This document shows positions 15,779-22,527 of a stretch of DNA of 44,964 bases, in pieces. The position numbers and the translations under genes are program-made. Location: NCBI GenBank assembly GCA_022768185.1, contig JALEMS010000073.1, positions 1-44,964 on the forward strand, in the 5' to 3' direction. The number at the start of each line of letters is the position of its first letter. Position 1 is the stretch's first letter. The stretch comes from Clostridiales bacterium. GTDB lineage: Bacteria > Bacillota > Clostridia > Oscillospirales > Oscillospiraceae. Below the pieces are notes generated by a model. That model was not told the origin of the DNA, made no database searches, and was given only the letters and a program-made list of their open reading frames with translations.

Positions 15779-17049
15779 TCGAGCCCGGCCTCCTTTCCGT
15801 CCCTGCCGGCCAGGCTCAGCTGCAGACGCAGCAGGCGGCGGCCGCGCATGGCGGCGACCCGGACGGTCAGCCCGTGGTATTCGAGCACGTCGCCCTCGCG
15901 GGGCAGGCGGCCCAGCTGCTCATAGACCCATTCGCCCAGCAGCTTGTGGTTGAAGTCGAACCGGGTGGGATCCTCGAAGCCTGCCAGCGCAAAGGCGTCC
16001 TCCATATCGACGGAGGCGTCGGCCTCCACCGAGCCGTCCGGCAGGACACGGCTGGTTTCGCGGACCACGTCGTCCTCGTCCCAGATCTCGCCTACCAGCT
16101 CCTCCAGAATATCCTCCACCGTGACGATGCCGACCGTACCGCCGTAGCTGTCGGTGACGACGGCAAGGTTCTGGCGCCGCCGGCTCAGCTCCGGCAGCAC
16201 CTCGTCGATTTTTGCGCTCTGGTGGATAAAGTACGGCTCCTCCAGCAGCGCGCGCAGCTCCGGTTCGCCGGGGTCGGCCAGGCAGGCCTTTATGTAGCGG
16301 CGGATCTGCAGGATGCCGATGATGTTGTCGATGGTTCCCTCGTAAACGGGCAGGCGGCTGTGCCGCTGTTCGCGCACAAAGGGCAGCAGCCTGCTGCGCG
16401 GCTGCGATGCGTCCACGGCGACCAGATCCACACGCGGCGTGAGGATGCTGCCGACGGTGATGTCGCCGAATTCCAGCGCCGAGTGCACCAGCTCGCCGGT
16501 GCCGGCGCGCAGCGACCCGTCATCGGTCATATCTTCAATGATATCGTAAAGCTCATCCTCCGTGACGGTAACGTCCGGTTCGCCGCTGCTGGCGGCCAGA
16601 CGGCCCAGGCCGCTGAGCACCTTCGCCAGCGGGCGCAGCACGGTGAGGATGAGTTGTACCGCGCCGGAAAAGGCCAGGCTCAGCCGTTCGCTGTATTTCT
16701 TTGCCAGCACCTTCGGCAGCATTTCACCGGCGAAAAACATCACCAGCGTCAGAATGACTGTGCTGACTCCGACGAAGGAAAAGCCCCACCTGCGCGTGAC
16801 CAGCACGGTGACGAGCGAGGCGGTGGACAGATGAACGATGTTGATGCAGATGAGGATGCTTGTGATGGTGAGGTCGAAGTCGTCCAGGATCTTCAGCGCG
16901 CGCTGTGCCTTTGCCTCGCCGCGGTCTGCCCGCACGCGGAGCCTGACGGTGCTTACGGAGGAATAGGCCGTTTCACACGCGGCGAAAAACGCCGCCAGAA
17001 ACAGCAGGAGAACCACTATGAGCCAGAGCAATGTACTGCCATCATCCAT
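15775..17049 (-). CDS. CNNM/CorC (HlyC) family membrane protein, copy 1
   Basis: This 424-residue protein is a paralogue of the next gene. It has a CNNM membrane domain (about 1-170; ETAYSSVSTVRLR after helix 1, GEMLPK near 110), tandem CBS domains (about 195-315; SRLPVYE, DSYGGTVGIVTVEDILEELVGEIWDEDD) and a CorC/HlyC-type end domain (about 330-410). Likely a divalent-cation transport or homeostasis protein. GGAGTG lies about 11 bases before ATG 17049, and there is a good promoter at 17104-17132. Tandem overlapping copies suggest the products may work as a heteromer. Confidence 0.92.
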   Translation of the reverse strand: MDDGSTLLWLIVVLLLFLAAFFAACETAYSSVSTVRLRVRADRGEAKAQRALKILDDFDLTITSILICINIVHLSTASLVTVLVTRRWGFSFVGVSTVILTLVMFFAGEMLPKVLAKKYSERLSLAFSGAVQLILTVLRPLAKVLSGLGRLAASSGEPDVTVTEDELYDIIEDMTDDGSLRAGTGELVHSALEFGDITVGSILTPRVDLVAVDASQPRSRLLPFVREQRHSRLPVYEGTIDNIIGILQIRRYIKACLADPGEPELRALLEEPYFIHQSAKIDEVLPELSRRRQNLAVVTDSYGGTVGIVTVEDILEELVGEIWDEDDVVRETSRVLPDGSVEADASVDMEDAFALAGFEDPTRFDFNHKLLGEWVYEQLGRLPREGDVLEYHGLTVRVAAMRGRRLLRLQLSLAGRDGKEAGLE

Positions 17050-17103
17050 TTCGGACGATCACACTCCTGATTCCATGAAATTTGTGCACTGCACATTATA
17101 TCA

Positions 17104-17132
17104 TTTATATCATTTGCGCGGATATCCGTCAA
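17104..17132 (-). promoter_or_regulatory. Promoter of the CNNM pair
   Basis: TTGACG (17127-17132), a 17-base spacer and TATAAA (17104-17109) on the minus strand; a second TATAAT lies 9 bases further on. Confidence 0.7.
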
Positions 17133-17253
17133 TAGCAACTTTCCGGCAGAAGCGGGGGATGCGGCGCTGCAGCAATTTGCCTAAGCGGCGGCCTCAAGGC
17201 GGCGGGCGGCGGAGGAGCGGCCGGTCCGGGCGGATGCAGCGCGCGTTCAACCT

Positions 17254-17266
17254 CCCCAAATTGGGG
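17254..17266. promoter_or_regulatory. Palindrome just upstream of the metY leader promoter
   Basis: CCCCAA-A-TTGGGG is a perfect 6-bp inverted repeat around a single base. It ends 1 base before the -35 at 17268, a typical operator position. No regulator is identifiable. Confidence 0.45.
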
Positions 17267-17267
17267 A

Positions 17268-17296
17268 TTGACAAGCCGCCTGCGGCGTGCTGTAAC
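17268..17296 (+). promoter_or_regulatory. Promoter of the metY leader
   Basis: Perfect TTGACA (17268-17273), 17-base spacer, TGTAAC (17291-17296, 4 of 6). Predicted start is near 17303, which gives a leader of about 275 nt before metY. Confidence 0.6.
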
Positions 17297-17350
17297 AAAA
17301 TAAACCTACCGATGTTGTCGGCAGTTAATTCGGAAAAGGGGAGACGGCCA

Positions 17351-17464
17351 ATGAGAAGCAGCCTGTGCCGCATGGGATCTATGTGCATGCACTTTTGTGC
17401 CTGCGCCAGTTCTGTCATGCCGTCTGACAGCTCCCCGATGCAGTGCTGCAGCCGTCCGGATTGA
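17351..17464 (+). CDS. Cysteine/methionine-rich leader peptide of the metY operon
   Basis: This is a 37-residue open frame with a strong ribosome binding site (AAGGGGAG ending 7-8 bases before ATG). Composition is striking: 6 Cys (6, 12, 16, 18, 32, 33), 6 Met (1, 8, 11, 13, 23, 30) and 9 Ser. The Cys-Cys pair at codons 32-33 (17444-17449) lies directly before the segment 17451-17459 that takes part in the attenuator fold, and the stop codon (17462-17464) lies in the loop of the first hairpin. This is the design of amino-acid leader peptides such as trpL, here with the amino acids that the downstream gene helps to make. It is not a SCIFF-type peptide: no radical SAM maturase is adjacent and the cysteine pattern does not fit. 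No family assignment could be made from sequence alone. Confidence 0.75.
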   Translation: MRSSLCRMGSMCMHFCACASSVMPSDSSPMQCCSRPD

Positions 17465-17516
17465 ACCGGCGGCCCGGCAGATACACGGAAAGCCGTCCGG
17501 CTTTCCGATTTTTTTT
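17451..17516 (+). promoter_or_regulatory. Transcription attenuator with mutually exclusive hairpins upstream of metY
   Basis: Four segments are visible. Segment 1, 17451-17459 (GCCG-T-CCGG), is the end of the leader peptide gene. Segment 2, 17466-17473 (CCGGCGGC), is complementary to segment 1 with one bulged T. Segment 3, 17492-17500, repeats segment 1 exactly (AGCCGTCCGG at 17450-17459 and 17491-17500), so segment 2 can pair with either. Segments 3 and 4 form the terminator: CGGAAAGC arm 17486-17494 with 17499-17507, loop GTCC, then A and eight T (17509-17516). A ribosome stalled at the Cys-Cys codons would cover segment 1, free segment 2 for segment 3, and prevent termination; a ribosome that finishes would allow 1:2 and the terminator. 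The pairing is seen in the sequence; the regulation is inferred. Confidence 0.75.
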
Positions 17517-17578
17517 GCGCTGCAGGCGGCTCTGCGCGCCTGCTTCCAAAACTATGACAGAAGAAAGGAAGAAAGACC

Positions 17579-18862
17579 ATGTCCGGCTATCATTTTGAAA
17601 CGCTGCAGGTGCACGCGGGGCAGGAGCAGCCCGATCCGGCGACCGACGCAAGAGCCGTGCCCATTTATGCGACCACCTCCTATGTATTCCGCGACTCGGC
17701 GCAGGCCGCAGGCCGCTTTGCCCTCACCGAGGGCGGCAACATCTATACGCGCCTGATGAATCCCACCTCCGACGTGTTCGAGCGGCGCATTGCCGCACTG
17801 GAGGGCGGTGCGGCCGCGCTGGCCACCGCCTCCGGCTCGGCCGCCATCACCTACGCCATTCAGAACATTGCCGTGGCCGGCGACCACATCGTTTCCTCCG
17901 CCAACCTTTACGGCGGCACGTACAACCTCTTTGCCAACACGCTGCGCGAGCAGGGCCTGTCGGTGAGCTTTGCCGACCCGTCCGTGCCGGAGCAGTTCGA
18001 GGCGGCCATCCGTCCGAATACCCGCCTGCTGTATGCCGAGACACTGGGCAATCCCAATTCTGACGTCTCCGACCTGGAGGCCCTTGCCGCCATTGCTCAC
18101 CGGCACGGCATTCCCCTGATCGTGGACAACACGTTCGCCACGCCCTATCTGCTGCGGCCCATCGAGCACGGTGCGGACATCGTCGTGCACTCGGCCACCA
18201 AGTTCATCGGCGGTCACGGTACGGTGATGGGCGGCGTGGCGGTCGATTCCGGCCGGTCCGACTGGGCGCAGAACGACAAGTTCCCCGGCCTGTCACGCCC
18301 GAATCCGTCGTATCACGACATTGTGTTCACCGAGGCGGCGGGAAATCTGGCCTACATCATAAAGCTGCGCACCACGCTCATGCGCGATCAGGGCGCGGCC
18401 ATCTCGCCGTTCAATTCCTTCCTTCTGCTGCAGGGGCTGGAGACGCTGTCGCTGCGTGTGGAGCGCCACGTCGAAAACGCGCTGAAGGTGGTGGACTTCC
18501 TGAAGGATTGCCCGCAGGTGCTGCGGGTCCACCATCCGTCGCTTGCGACAGGCGCGCAAAAGCAGCTGTACGAGCGGTATTTCCCGCATGGCGCGGCCTC
18601 CATCTTCACCTTTGAGATTGCCGGCGGCGCAGAGACGGCCCGGCGCTTCGCCGAGAGCCTTCAGCTGTTTTCGCTGCTGGCCAACGTGGCCGACGTCAAG
18701 TCGTTGGTCATCCATCCGGCGTCCACCACGCACTCGCAGCTCTCCGAGCAGGCGCTGCTTGCCAGCGGCATCACGCCCTCGACCGTGCGCCTGTCGATCG
18801 GCACAGAGCACATCGATGATATTCTTGACGATCTGCGCCGGGGCTTTGAGGCCGTGAAATGA
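17579..18862 (+). CDS. metY: O-acetylhomoserine sulfhydrylase (O-acetylhomoserine aminocarboxypropyltransferase)
   Basis: This 427-residue PLP enzyme of the Cys/Met metabolism family makes homocysteine from O-acetylhomoserine and sulfide. Typical motifs are HAGQEQPDPATDARAVPIY near the N-terminus, ASGSAAITYAI near residue 82, VDNTFATPYLLRPIEHGAD (about 182-200), the PLP lysine in SATKFIGGHG near 207, and the C-terminal VKSLVIHPASTTHSQLS. Length and the long N-terminal signature favour MetY over cystathionine gamma-synthase, although the families overlap. The start has AAAGGAAG just before ATG 17579, 62 bases after the attenuator T-run. Transcription should therefore depend on read-through of the attenuator and respond to cysteine and/or methionine. 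Confidence 0.93.
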   Translation: MSGYHFETLQVHAGQEQPDPATDARAVPIYATTSYVFRDSAQAAGRFALTEGGNIYTRLMNPTSDVFERRIAALEGGAAALATASGSAAITYAIQNIAVAGDHIVSSANLYGGTYNLFANTLREQGLSVSFADPSVPEQFEAAIRPNTRLLYAETLGNPNSDVSDLEALAAIAHRHGIPLIVDNTFATPYLLRPIEHGADIVVHSATKFIGGHGTVMGGVAVDSGRSDWAQNDKFPGLSRPNPSYHDIVFTEAAGNLAYIIKLRTTLMRDQGAAISPFNSFLLLQGLETLSLRVERHVENALKVVDFLKDCPQVLRVHHPSLATGAQKQLYERYFPHGAASIFTFEIAGGAETARRFAESLQLFSLLANVADVKSLVIHPASTTHSQLSEQALLASGITPSTVRLSIGTEHIDDILDDLRRGFEAVK

Positions 18863-18881
18863 GCGAGGGTGACGTGCGGCA

Positions 18882-19958
18882 GTGAAAATTCTGATGGCCA
18901 TGAGCGGCGGCGTGGATTCCAGCACGGCGGCAAAGCTGCTGACGGATGCGGGAAACGAGTGCATCGGCTGTACGATGAAGCTGTTTTCCAATGACGACGC
19001 GGGGCTGGAGCGCTCGCGCACGTGCTGCTCGCTGGAGGATGCAGAGGATGCGGCCGGCGTTTGCCGCCGGCTGGGGATGCGGCACTATGTGTTCAACTTT
19101 TCGGATGTATTCCGCAAAAGGGTGATGGAGCCGTTTGCGGCGGACTACTGCAGCGGCTGCACGCCGAATCCCTGCATCGCGTGCAACCGGTTCCTGAAAT
19201 TCGGCAGGCTGCTTGAGCGGGCGGAGGTGCTGGGCTGCAGTCATGTGGCGACGGGACACTACGCCCGCATTGAGCGGCGGGGCGGCCGCTTTCTGCTGAA
19301 AAAGGCGCTGGACGCATCAAAGGATCAGAGCTATGTGCTCTACGCGATGGATCAGCGGCAGCTGGCGCACACCCTGTTTCCGCTCGGGGAGCTGACGAAG
19401 ACGCAGGTGCGGCGCATCGCGGCGCAGGCGGGCTTTGTCAACGCCGAAAAACCGGACAGTCAGGACATCTGCTTCGCCCCGGACGGGGACTATGCCGCGG
19501 CCATCGGGCGCATCACCGGCCGGCAGGCGCAGCCGGGTGATTTCATCGGAACGGACGGACGGTTGCTGGGCCGTCATCGCGGCATCGTGCATTACACCGT
19601 CGGACAGCATCGCGGACTTGGGCTGAGTCTGCCGGAGAAGCGGTTCGTCTGCCGCATTTGCCCGGAGGATAACACGGTGGTGCTCGGGCCGGAGGCGGCG
19701 CTGTACCGCCGGACGGTGCTGGTGCCGGCGTTTCACTGGATCGGCGGCGAGGTCCCGGCGCAGCCGCTGCACGGACAGGCAAGGCTGCGATACCGGCAGC
19801 CGGAGCAGCCGGTGCTGGCGCAGCCGCTCGGCGGGCAGGCGGTGCTGCTGTACTTCGACCGGCCGCAGCGTGCCGTCACGCCGGGACAGGCCGCCGTGCT
19901 CTACGACGGGGACACCGTACTCGGCGGCGTGATCGGGCGGGAGCAGCCGCCGGAGTGA
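18882..19958 (+). CDS. mnmA: tRNA-specific 2-thiouridylase
   Basis: MnmA places sulfur on C2 of the wobble uridine in tRNAs for Lys, Glu and Gln, using ATP and persulfide from a cysteine desulfurase relay. The 358 residues show the PP-loop SGGVDSS near 8-14, the catalytic cysteine in TPNPCIACN near 98, the RDKDQSY-type KDQSYVLY motif near 147, and the second cysteine in DSQDICF near 195. The start is GTG 18882 with CGAGGGTG upstream. Only 19 bases separate it from metY, so both likely share the attenuated transcript, coupling tRNA thiolation to sulfur amino-acid supply. No desulfurase gene lies in the window. Confidence 0.93.
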   Translation: MKILMAMSGGVDSSTAAKLLTDAGNECIGCTMKLFSNDDAGLERSRTCCSLEDAEDAAGVCRRLGMRHYVFNFSDVFRKRVMEPFAADYCSGCTPNPCIACNRFLKFGRLLERAEVLGCSHVATGHYARIERRGGRFLLKKALDASKDQSYVLYAMDQRQLAHTLFPLGELTKTQVRRIAAQAGFVNAEKPDSQDICFAPDGDYAAAIGRITGRQAQPGDFIGTDGRLLGRHRGIVHYTVGQHRGLGLSLPEKRFVCRICPEDNTVVLGPEAALYRRTVLVPAFHWIGGEVPAQPLHGQARLRYRQPEQPVLAQPLGGQAVLLYFDRPQRAVTPGQAAVLYDGDTVLGGVIGREQPPE

Positions 19959-19976
19959 CAAGGGTATATTCATTTG

Positions 19977-20016
19977 CAGGCCCCCGGCGTCGGAGTGTTC
20001 CGACGCCGGGGGCCTG
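19977..20016. terminator. 18-bp perfect hairpin after mnmA, sharing its core with the dnaE terminator
   Basis: CAGGCCCCCGGCGTCGGA (19977-19994) pairs fully with 19999-20016 around a GTGT loop. It lies between the converging mnmA and crp-like genes. A T-run is weak on both strands. The 14-base core CCCCCGGCGTCGGA is the same as in the hairpin at 26291-26324. Confidence 0.7.
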
Positions 20017-20070
20017 CCGTTTCAGCCGGTTGTTGAGACGAGCGCGCGTGTCCGGCATCGTGCCTTCCTG

Positions 20071-20748
20071 CTAAGGATAAGGCAAACGCCCGTCGTTGGT
20101 CATATAGGTCGAGATATCCGCTGCGATCTCGCGCAGCGCGTCATAATCAAGGATGCGCAGACCGTCCTTTTCACGGCAGATCAGTCCCTCATCCGTCATC
20201 TGCTTGATGTTGTAGTAAAACTGTCTTGCGCTGATGTCCGCCCGCAGGCAGATGTAGGGGTCGCTTTCACGGATCAGGCCGGTGCTGTCCGAGAAATTGA
20301 GAAAGTGATAGGCCAGCAGCTCCCGGTTGGAAAACGACTTGCGGACCAGACAGTTTTTGAACATGCGGTAGACACGGTCGGTGATTTTCTCCTGAAAAAA
20401 CAGATAAAACCCAATGTTGTTGAACAGCTGGGTCTGCATGTCGGTCAGCCGCAGCATCCGGCACGAGGTTTTGGCAACCAGCTCGCCGAAGGTGTTGTGG
20501 TTGCGCATCTGGGAAAACTTGCCTACAAAATCGTGCGGGCCGAGGCTGTCGCAGAGATATTTCTGACCGTTCTTTTTATAAATATATGCGTCGACATTGC
20601 CGGAAACGATATAATACAGCTCCAGCACCTCCTGCGCCTCGCAGGGGATGATGACGGTGTTTTTCTTCACCGTTACCAGCGGGAGCTTCTCAATGGTTTC
20701 AGGGCCGAAATAATCATAGATCGTTTTCCCGGGCGGCTTGATGATCAT
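20071..20748 (-). CDS. Crp/Fnr-family transcriptional regulator
   Basis: This 225-residue protein has an N-terminal cyclic-nucleotide-binding-like beta-roll (about 20-115; YYIVSGNVDAYIYKKNG), a dimerisation helix (about 115-145) and a C-terminal winged helix (about 155-215) with recognition helix SARQFYYNIKQM. It lacks the Fnr cysteine cluster, having one cysteine near 36, and the cAMP phosphate-binding cassette is degenerate, so the effector is unknown. The start is ATG 20748 because GGAGGGG lies 6 bases before it; longer in-frame starts have no site. Its place next to the MFS transporter and the GRE genes points to a local regulator of that cluster, and it has its own promoter. Confidence 0.88.
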   Translation of the reverse strand: MIIKPPGKTIYDYFGPETIEKLPLVTVKKNTVIIPCEAQEVLELYYIVSGNVDAYIYKKNGQKYLCDSLGPHDFVGKFSQMRNHNTFGELVAKTSCRMLRLTDMQTQLFNNIGFYLFFQEKITDRVYRMFKNCLVRKSFSNRELLAYHFLNFSDSTGLIRESDPYICLRADISARQFYYNIKQMTDEGLICREKDGLRILDYDALREIAADISTYMTNDGRLPYP

Positions 20749-20774
20749 ACTGTACCCCTCCATCACAGATTCAC

Positions 20775-20804
20775 ATGATACGGCAGAGTGCACAGCTGCC
20801 GCAA
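20775..20804 (-). promoter_or_regulatory. Promoter of the Crp/Fnr-like gene
   Basis: On the minus strand TTGCGG (20799-20804), an 18-base spacer and TATCAT (20775-20780). The downstream arm of an inverted repeat (20789-20803) lies in the spacer and overlaps the -35. Confidence 0.5.
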
Positions 20805-20831
20805 GAACAACTTTCATGCGGCAGTTGTGCA
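20789..20831. promoter_or_regulatory. 15-bp inverted repeat over the crp-like promoter
   Basis: TGCACAGCTGCCGCA (20789-20803) and TGCGGCAGTTGTGCA (20817-20831) match at 14 of 15 positions (the other can form G-U) around a 13-base loop. No T-run follows, so an operator for self-control is at least as likely as a terminator of the MFS gene. The rest of the 169-base gap to 20917 shows nothing else clear. Confidence 0.45.
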
Positions 20832-20917
20832 GGGAGCGGACTGCGGCTCTGCGGCCGGGGAGCGGCCTGTGTGCATCGGCGGCCGGGACCGCAGAGCGCA
20901 GACGCGGGGATTGGGCT

Positions 20918-22237
20918 TCAGGACTTGCTGTTTGCGGCTGCGGCCAGTTCCGCTTCGATCTTTTCGTCGACGCGGCTGCGCAGCGGCAGCGTGCAGGCGA
21001 GAATCAGCGCGACGGCGAAGGCGCACAGCGAGAAAATGAAGGCCGGCTTGTACAGGCCGAAGTTGTCCTTGAACCATGCGCCCATGAAGGTGCCGAAGGC
21101 CGGGCCGATGCCCATGACGATCAGGGTGGCGAAGCCCCAGATGCGGCCGAAGGTCGGACCGCCGAACATGGAGCTGGCATAGCCTGCGCAGTTGGCGGCC
21201 TGCGTGCCCCAGTACATGGCGAGGAAGAACATGGCGATCATGCAGGCGGGAATGCTTTTGGTCAGGCACAGCAGAATGGCGATGATGCCGTAGGTCGGGC
21301 CGAGCAGGAGCATCACCTTGCGGGCCTTCGGCTCGTGGCCGAGCTTCTTGACCATGATGTCGGAGAGCTTGCCGGCAAACGGCATGGTGAAGATGCCGCA
21401 GATGCCGATGATCAGGTAGATGTTGGAGGCCTGGTTGAGGGAGAGATTCATGTCGGTCTGGAAGTAGCCGACTGCCTGAGACCAGATGAGAAATTCGCCG
21501 GCCATGGCCGTCAGGAAGCACCCGATGTCACACCAGATCGCATAGGTGCTGAAGGCCTCGCGCAGGGTGATGGGGCGGCGGGAGACGGCGCTCTTTTTCA
21601 GCGTTTCCGTGCCGAAGGGCTGGATGCCGTAGCTGGTGGCGCCCTTCTTGGTGATCAGGGAGGCGATGATGAGGGCGACGGCCATGATGACGGCCAGCAC
21701 CTTCATGCCTACCTGCCAGCCCATGTTCTGCAGAACGGGCTTGAGCACGAGCGTCAGCAGCAGCTGCGCCATGGGCGCACCCATGAAGGCAAAGCCGTAC
21801 ATGGTGGCGTATTTGGTGCCGACAAACCAGGAGCGGCAGGCGATGACGGGGGTGACGCCCAGCATGCCGGTGCCGACGCCGGCGAAGAAGCCGTAGGTGA
21901 ACAGGTAGATGTAAAAGCTGTTGGGGTTATCGCTGTTGAGAAAGGAGGTCAGGAAGAAGCCGAGAAAGCAGCAGAGGGCGCCGATCGCGTAGACCGGCTT
22001 GCAGCCCTTCTTGTCGATCAGGGAGCCGCAGAAGAACGAGGTGATGGCATAGATGACCATCATGAAGCAGTAGCCGAGAGAGGTCTGAATGGTGGTCCAG
22101 CCGGTGTCGGCGATGATCAGTCCCTGCATAATGGAGAAGCTGGAGCGGTAGCCGAACATGCAGAACAGGCCCATCCAGGCGGCGATGACGACCATGAGGC
22201 CGTAGCGTTTGGCTTTTTCAGGCGAGATCGGTGTCAT
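20918..22237 (-). CDS. MFS transporter, oxalate:formate antiporter (OFA)-like family
   Basis: This 439-residue protein has 12 predicted membrane helices in two halves with a cytosolic loop near 200-230. MFS features include DKKG/RKP-like loop 2-3 (SLIDKKGCKPVYAIG near 70) and the matching GKLSDIMVKKLG in the second half. The family moves small carboxylates such as oxalate, formate, lactate or aromatic acids. Placed between a GRE and a Crp/Fnr regulator, it probably imports the GRE substrate or exports its product. ATG follows GGAAGG about 12 bases upstream. A 290-base gap separates it from the GRE gene, so it may be distally co-transcribed or have its own promoter. Confidence 0.88.
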   Translation of the reverse strand: MTPISPEKAKRYGLMVVIAAWMGLFCMFGYRSSFSIMQGLIIADTGWTTIQTSLGYCFMMVIYAITSFFCGSLIDKKGCKPVYAIGALCCFLGFFLTSFLNSDNPNSFYIYLFTYGFFAGVGTGMLGVTPVIACRSWFVGTKYATMYGFAFMGAPMAQLLLTLVLKPVLQNMGWQVGMKVLAVIMAVALIIASLITKKGATSYGIQPFGTETLKKSAVSRRPITLREAFSTYAIWCDIGCFLTAMAGEFLIWSQAVGYFQTDMNLSLNQASNIYLIIGICGIFTMPFAGKLSDIMVKKLGHEPKARKVMLLLGPTYGIIAILLCLTKSIPACMIAMFFLAMYWGTQAANCAGYASSMFGGPTFGRIWGFATLIVMGIGPAFGTFMGAWFKDNFGLYKPAFIFSLCAFAVALILACTLPLRSRVDEKIEAELAAAANSKS

Positions 22238-22527
22238 ATGTTAATATACCCTTCCTTCCAAAAATTCAGAATCGGCGCGTTCCGGGCGTACAGATCCCGC
22301 CCCGGCCTTTCCGGCGCGGGCACAGACGGCGCGGGAGACGGGAGCGGGCGGCAGGCGGCGCGCTGCGGTGTGCGGCAGCTGTCATGCGATCTGCCGGGAT
22401 GCCGTGGGAACGGACCGGGATCTTCCAAAAAACCCTCTTGTTTTTGCATTGACCGATTTGTGCGGGCGCGCGGCATGCCGCGGGGCGGTCAGGCCCCGGC
22501 GGCAGCCGTGCATGGAAAAACGGAAGC
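22238..22527. other. Gap between the GRE and MFS genes with a hairpin at 22477-22503
   Basis: No gene is supported in these 290 bases. GCCG-CGGGGC (22477-22486) pairs with GCCCCG-(G)-CGGC (22493-22503, one bulge) 25 bases after the GRE stop on the minus strand. A run of six T lies about 45 bases further on (around 22425-22430), too distant for a normal terminator. The hairpin may reduce read-through into the transporter gene. Confidence 0.4.

Noticed and set aside
17351-17464. Leader peptide as a SCIFF-type or other ribosomal peptide precursor
   Set aside because: Cysteine spacing does not fit, no radical SAM maturase or transporter is adjacent, and the frame end is embedded in an attenuator fold.
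20749-20817. Longer N-terminus of the Crp/Fnr-like protein
   Set aside because: GGAGGGG is 6 bases before ATG 20748, while the longer frame crosses the promoter.
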